Positions 47,400 to 55,359 of a DNA stretch of 64,000 nucleotides are shown here, in pieces. Position numbers and translations under genes: made by a program. The DNA lies in contig NC_134901.1 of assembly GCF_041734735.1 (NCBI RefSeq), positions 26,456,531 through 26,520,530 of the forward strand, written 5' to 3'. The DNA is from Babylonia areolata (taxonomy: Eukaryota > Mollusca > Gastropoda > Neogastropoda > Buccinidae). The notes beneath the pieces are model-generated. The model saw only the letters and a list, made by a program, of their open reading frames with translations. It was not told the DNA's origin and searched no databases. The first letter of the stretch is position 1, and each line of letters starts with the position of its first letter.

Positions 47400-49223
47400 T
47401 ACTGTGTGTGTGTGTTTGTGTGTCTGTGTGTGTGTGTGAAGGGGGTGCATGTGTAGGGTGTGTGTGTGTGTATGTATGGTGAGTGTGTATTTGTGTGTGT
47501 GTGTGTGTGTAGGGTTAGTGTGTGTGTGTGGTGGGAGTGTGTGTGTGTGTGTTTGGAGACTTTGGCCTGGTATTCTGGCCAGACAGACGGCAGCGAGGAT
47601 TTTGTCATGTTTCACAACAGGAATGAACAGGTGGATCGAGATAAACCTCTGTGGCACTGATCCAGGCTGTCGGCTGGGAAAAAGCAAAACAAAACAAATG
47701 ACAAGTCAGGTTATTTTCGGTGAATCCCATTCCCTATTTTTTAGAGAAGGAAATTGTGGTATGATGTACGCTTGGAACGTTTAGTGACACTCAAACTCTG
47801 TCCCTTTAAAAAGTTAGATTCTTAACACATCATTCCCAGTTTATCCACACCCAGGATGTTGAAGAAAATTGTGAAACTCAGTTTCTTGCTGTTTTGTTTT
47901 CATGAGTAATATCAGTGCTTGAGACAAAAATAGAATAAAGAATTACGCAACAAATAAGTGTATGAATAGATAAGTAAAAGGAAAGGGAAAATAAAATTCT
48001 GTTAAATGCTACCAAATATGATGGCAGTTTGTACTAATGTATCAGGGAAATGACTTTCCTATCTGTGTGTGTGTGTGTGTGTGTGTGCAGGATTCCACGC
48101 TTGCTGGAGGTGATGATGGGGGTGGGGGTGTCACTACCCCGGGTGGTGGGTGCACTGTGTACCTACGTCAGCAGGTTCTGTCGCATTTTTGGCAAAACCT
48201 TCACACAGAAAAAGGTCAGTACCCACTTAGCCTGGAGCGCATTGTATTATAATTATTGGCATGTATGAGGTTGTTGCTGGTTTTATTGGCTCACAAGTGT
48301 ACTTAGCGAGTCTTTGTTATACTATAGCTCTGATTTGATTATCTGTGTGGGTGTGTGTGTGTGTGTGTGTGTGTGGGTGTGTGTGTGTGTGTGCCTATAG
48401 TAAACTTTAACAAATTCATATTATCTGGAAATAATTTGGTGTGCATGTATTTGTAGGTGCACATGCACAAGTTCTTTTCTGTGTGTGCATGATGGTTAAC
48501 ATGATATGTGATCATGCAGTCATTTTGTGTCTTTTTTTTTCAGGTGAAATTAAAGTTTGAGGAGCTTGTTGAATTGCCTGAAGATTGTCTTGGTAAGTAT
48601 GATTTGTTTGTATGTAGTAGTACATCTGAATGTATGTGTGTGTGTGGAGGGGGGGGGGGCAGTGGTGCACTTGTGTATGCACACTTCTGTTTGCATTTAT
48701 TTTATGCTCACTTTGCATCAAACATCTTTCATCATTTATAATCGTTCTCATACCGTTCTGCGACAGACCTTTGGAGAGCATGCTGCTGAAGATATCTTTT
48801 CTTTTTTTATTTTCTTTTTTTTTTTGAAAAGAGCAAGTTCTGTATTGTTCCCAATGTTCAGACTGATAGAAAAAAAAAGAACACATGCACACACACAAAA
48901 ACATTGCAAATGGAAAAGAGCTTGTTCTGTGTTGTCCCCATGTTCAGATTAAAGGAATGAGGAAACCATGTCAGTGGAAAGAGCCAGATATCTGTTGTCC
49001 TCCATGTTCAGATTAATAGAAAGAACAATGTGAAAGGAAAAGAGCTAAGTGTGTTGTCCTCTGTGTTCAGATTCACAAGTCCACCTGGGTCATACCGCCA
49101 TCACTACTGCTGTTGTTCCAGTCTATGCATCGGGAGTTCTGCTTTCTTTTCATAATGTGAGTGCTTTGTTTTTGTTTTGTTTGTACATTTTTGTGTGCTG
49201 GTCGCGGTTATGGTTGTGTGTGT

Positions 49224-49256
<33 letters not shown>

Positions 49257-49747
49257 TCTGTGTACATATGCATGTATGCATGTGTGCATGCATGTGTGTG
49301 TGTGTAGCTGTCATGACATGTACTTCTGTTATTTTGTATGTGTGCGTGTGTTTGTGCGTGTGTGTGCATGCGTGTGCGTGCATGCATGTGTATACTTATG
49401 TTGTACAAGTGTGTATAAGTTTAGCCGTAATTACATGTGCTTATGGTGTGTGTGAGAGTGGTAGGGGATTTTGTGTGGAAGGGTGTAGATGTGTTTTTAT
49501 TCACAGATAGAGCTATTATTACATGGTTCATGACATGTGAACATACATGCACTAAGTTGATTTCAAAGTTAAAAAATATATTATTTATGGTGTGTATATG
49601 TTCTTAGTGTTCATACTTTGTATCCCCAAAAGGGTGAAAGGTTTAAATTTCCTTAAATCTAATTGAAGTGCATCTGCGTGTATGTGTGTATGTATGTGTG
49701 TGCGCGTGTGTTTTGTGTGTGCGTGTTTGTGTGTATGTGTGCGTGTG

Positions 49748-49779
<32 letters not shown>

Positions 49780-52150
49780 CATGTGTGTGTTTGCGTGCAT
49801 GTGCGTGAGTATGTGCAGGAGGAATCTCAACAAGAAGTCAGTCATTTCCTGAAAAAAGTCCTATGCACTCTGGCCTTTTGTCAAACCTCTCTGGACAGTC
49901 TCCGGGCAACTGTGTTACAGCTGAGGTAAGTTTAGACATCATCTTTTCACACACAGTCATTCACACAGACATACCTTTACCAATCAACAGAAGAGAGTCC
50001 AAATGAACTGTTAATCACTACTGCTGTTGGTTTCGGAACAAATAACAATTCATGTCAACTCGTCACTTGCTGCCTCTGTTCTGAAACCATAGCAGCAGTG
50101 ATTAACTTTGTCATTTGGACATTAGCAGTGAACCATGACTTGAAATGACATTGTTATCCACTGTTGCTGTGGTTTCAGAACAAAAGCAGTGAACCATGAC
50201 TTTGTTATTAACTGTTGATGTGGTTTCAGAACGGAGGCAGTGAAACATGCCTTGAAACAACATTGTTACCCACTGTTTTTATGGTTTCAGAACAGAGGCA
50301 AGTGAACCATGACTTGAAATGGTATTGTTATTGGAACAACATTGCTATTCACTGTTGCTATGGTTTCAGAACAGAGGCAAGTGAACCATGACTTGAAATG
50401 GCATTGTTATTGAAACAACATTGTTATTCACTGTTGCTATGGTTTCAGAACAGAGGCAAGTGAACCATGACTTGAAATGGCATTGTTATTGAAATGACAC
50501 TGTTATTCACTGTTGCTATGGTTTCAGAACAGAGGCAAGTGAACCATGACTTGAAATGGTATTGTTATTGGAACAACATTGCTATTCACTGTTGCTATGG
50601 TTTCAGAACAGAGGCAAGTGAACCATGACTTGAAATGGCATTGTTATTGAAACAACATTGTTATTCACTGTTGCTATGGTTTCAGAAGAGAGGCAAGTGA
50701 ACCATGACTTGAAATGGCATTGTTATTGAAATGACACTGTTATTCACTGTTGCTATGGTTTCAGAACAGAGGCAAGTGAACCATGACTTGAAATGGTATT
50801 GTTATTGGAACAACATTGCTATTCACTGTTGCTATGGTTTCAGAACAGAGGCAAGTGAACCATGACTTGAAATGGCATTGTTATTGAAACAACATTGCTA
50901 TTTACTGTTGCTATGGTTTCAGAACAGAGGCAAGTGAACCATGACTTGAAATGGCATTGTTATTGAAACAACATTGTTATTCACTGTTGCTATGGTTTCA
51001 GAACAGAGGCAAGTGAACCATGACTTGAAATGGCATTGTTATTGAAACAACATTGTTATTCACTGTTGCTATGGTTTCAGAACAGAGGCAAGTGAACCAT
51101 GACTTGAAATGGCATTGTTATTGAAATGACAGTTATTCACTATTGCTATGGTTTCAGAACAGAGGCAAGTGAACCATGACTTGAAATGGCATTGTTATTG
51201 AAATGACACTGTTATTCACTGTTGCTATGGTTTCAGAACAGAGGCTGTGAACCATGACTTGCTTCTGTCTGTGCTTTGGGATGGCGTTGTCCATACTGCC
51301 GCTGTAGTCAGAGCAACTGCTGCCTCTCTCTTTGAAGTGAGTAGTCACTGAGAATGCTCAAGTTTATGTGTGCTACACCTATGTAAAAACTCCATTGTGA
51401 GACAAGCTATAAAAGCGAGAAAATCTGACTGCACTCACCGGACTCACCAGTATTTTCTCACCCTCCACTGGACCTTAAGTGGTGGTCTGGATGCTAGTCA
51501 TTCAGGTGAGATGGTAAATCAGGGTCCTCAGAGATGAGCTTTTTCTGCAGATTTACAGAAATCAGTAAATGTGAGAGCCCCAGGGGTCAGTCACAAGATT
51601 TGTGTTAATCCGTTGAGAAAATCATGGAGTTTATGTTTATGTGATTCGTTCGTTTTCAGTTGATCTGACTTGCGCGTATTCCCAAATGGTTTGTATTCTT
51701 ACTTGATTGTGGCGAACTGTATGCTTGAGAGAACCCGTTTCAAAACGTCACCCAACGCCATACTTTTCTTCGTGTTGTGCCCATGAATCATCATCTGAAT
51801 TAAGTACATTCCAAAACGGAAAAGCTACTCAGACGGTATTCTCCATTTACAGACCCTGTGGTAAAGAGGCTTTGAGCAGATGGTGACTTGTCAGTGCAGC
51901 TTATTCTGACAGATATTTCCTAACCATGACATTTGACGCAAGTCAAGTCCACAGTTGTCAAAAGTGAACATGATGTATGTGAACACATATGTTATGAATC
52001 AAGATGCTGATATGCGAAGTGAAGATGATGAATGTGAACATACGCATGTTATGAATCATGATGCTGATATGTGAAGTGAACATGATGTATGTGAACACAC
52101 ACATGTAGTGAATCATGATGCTGATATGTGAAGTGAACATGATGTATGTG

Positions 52151-52185
<35 letters not shown>

Positions 52186-55100
52186 AGTGAATCATGATGC
52201 TGATATGTGAAGTGAACATGATGTATGTGAACACACACATGTAGTGAATCATGATGCTGATATGTGAAGTGAACATGACGTATGTGAACACGCACGTTAT
52301 GAATCATGATGCTGATATGCAGAGTGAACATGATGTATGTGAACACACACATATAGTGAATCATGATGCTGATATTCAAAGTGAAGATGATGGATGTGAA
52401 CACACACATGTAGTGAAGCATGATGCTGATATGCAAAGTGAAGATGATGGATGTGAACACACACATGTAGTGAAGCATGATGCTGATATGCAAAGTGAAG
52501 ATGATGTATGTGAACACACACATGTAGTGAAGCATGATGCTGATATGCAAAGTGAAGATGATGTATGTGAACACACACATGTAGTGAAGCATGATGCTGA
52601 TATGCAAAGTGAAGATGATGTATGTGCAGCTGGTAATCCAAGGAGTCAGTGACACGTTGATCTCACAGCGAGTGGTGCCTGCACTCGTCACCCTCGCCAA
52701 TGACCCAGACATGTAAGTCCCTTGTAGTAGCTGGGATGAAAGAAAAATATATCTGTCAGTGTTATACTACTGTTTCTTGGTTCCTGTTTATCTTGTTAAT
52801 GTCACTTCTACTCATGAAAGTTATTTCTGAACAGTTTTATGTGTGTAGGACTTTCTGCCACTATAAGTGTTTCATTTAGTATGGTTGAATCAGTATTTTT
52901 GTGTCCTACATAACTCACTGCACAGAAGAGGCCTCCATCTATCATTCAAGACAATGGAGCATTCCTGCTGCATTGTGTTCTTTTCACCAAAGAGCTTGAA
53001 AAATGTCAGTCATGGCTGAACAGTTGAGTTTTGGTGTTGAAGTTTCTGTTGTATGGAGATGGTATGGCAGCATGTGCCTCCGTATGCTGCCTTTTTTCTA
53101 AGCATGCTGTTTGGTTCGCTCCTTGACTTGCTGTTTGGTTCGCTCCTTGACTTGCTGTTTGGTTCGCTCCTTGACTTTCCTGATCCCCCACTTTATAGCA
53201 AATCTCCAGCAAACAATCCATTGTGATGTTTTCCCCACAGTGTGTGTCATTGGCATTTTAGAGCTGATCTGTTTTTCATTTGTCTTTGTAGAAGTGTGGA
53301 CATCCAACAGCATTTTCTTCTTCTTCACTTATGGGCTGCGACTCCCACATTCACTAGTGACCAGGATTCAAACCTGGGACCCTCAGATTTAAAGTCCAAA
53401 GCTTTAACCACTTGGTAGTTGTCAACAGCTTGAGACTCAAGTTGTGCAGTTGAAAGATATATTCGACTCAAAAGTATAAATTTGACTCTGAAGGCTTGGA
53501 GTGGAAGGAAATCCAGTTATTGAATTACTTAGAAAGGGCACCTGTCATTCTGTCAGAGGATTTCCCTCCTGTCAGGATGCTCAGGCTGCCTTCTGATCAT
53601 AAATGGAATTGACCCTCACTTGAAATTTTGTGAAACTTGTTTAAATTTTTTCTGTCAGTGTGTTTCATTGTTGTACATTTGTTCCCTCTATGTCACCTCT
53701 TCCTTTGTGCTTTCCCTGGCCATTCCTGTGTGATTTCCCTTGAATGCCTCATTTTGCAATCCTTGAGGTGGTGTCTAGACTGCTTCTCTCTGAGGCATAG
53801 GTAGTGAGATCGTATATACCTAGTTGGACCCAGAATGCCCATTCTCAGTTGTTGTGTTTTTGCCAATACGGCCTTTTTTAAATTGCTTTTTTGTGTATCA
53901 GATGTATTTAAAAAAATGATTTTTTAACTTATTATGTGGAAATGTATGCTCTTATTGGTTGTATGTGTATCAGCTGTTTTTTTTGTTGTTTTGTTTCTTT
54001 TTTTTATTTATAGATTTTGTAACGTTTCTTTAATCTAAGGTTAATAAACAGAATGGCTTGATGTATCCACAAAGGTCTGTGCTATTGAGTTCAGCATTGT
54101 ATTTAAAGGTATCGTTTATCTGCATATTGTTTGACCTGTGTCTCTGGAAAAGTCTGTTGGCTCTGAGTTTCGGTTAATGGATGGGTTTGTTTTTAGCTTC
54201 CTTATGTTTTTAATGCCATCTTCGCAGTGTAACTTGGCAGTGGATAGCATTAATTAGACAGGCAGGGTAGTTGACTGTTGGCTAATTTGACATCACATTT
54301 GTCTTACATTAAATGTTCAGTTCTGTTTTGTAATTGTTATCCATGTGATCATGGTATCTGTGCACTCTTGATGTTATGTGTTGCAATGTCTTGTATTCTC
54401 AATATTTGTTCATTAAAAAAAAGAAAAAAAAAAGAAAAAAGTTCAGTTCTGTAAACTTTGGGAAGAGGTGGGCAATGCATAACTCCAGTATAAACATGAG
54501 CACTGAAGCTGTATCATATGATGCCCTACATGGCTGTTCATGAACAGAAATGTGACAATGTGCTGTTTGCTGATAAATTTAAAATTTAAGTTATAAAACT
54601 ATATGCTTGTGGTTGCATTGCATCTGTACTTTAACCTGACTAGAAGTTTTTATTTTTGAGAGTACAAGAAAATGATTTACTGCAGGGTTTTATGTCATTC
54701 TGATTTTTATTTCAGGTCAGTACGGATCGCAACCATTCCTTCTCTTGGTGCAATCATTGAAAACATCAGCATCAGGGAGGTGAGTATTGAGGTTTTAGGA
54801 GAAAACTTAAAAGTGCGTCAGAGTGCTTGTGCATGAGCACAGCTGGGAAAGAAGGAAATGTATTTTATGTCCTGTCACTCATATTGGTGATTGTAGACAA
54901 CAGGTTTAATTGGATAATCAAGGCCTGACTAAGCATGTTAGGTTATGCTTCTGGTCAGGCATCTGCTTAGCAGATGTGGTGAAGCGTATATGGATTTGTC
55001 CGAACGCAGTGACACCTCCTTGAGTAACTGAACTGAACTGATTTCTTGTGTAATTGTCTGTATGTATATGTATGTGCATTTTATCAGTACAATACCATAT

Positions 55101-55324
55101 TAATCTGAGAATAGTTTACAATGATGTGTTTGTGCATAAGTATTTTGGATGGTGGTGGTGGTAGTGTGTGTGTGTGTATATTTTTTCTGGCATAAGCAGT
55201 CAGATATGTATATATGGATGTGCACATGTGTGTTTGTGTGTGTGTAAGTGTGTTTTTTGTTTGTGGTGTGTGCGTGTGTGTGTGCACGTGTGTGTGTGTG
55301 CGTGTGTGTGTGTGCGCACATTAC

Positions 55325-55359
<35 letters not shown>

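Noticed and set aside
52113-52712. 199-codon minus-strand frame and 133-codon plus-strand frame
   Set aside because: Both are translations of the 57-bp minisatellite, which stays open because 57 is divisible by three; neither matches the RELCH frame.
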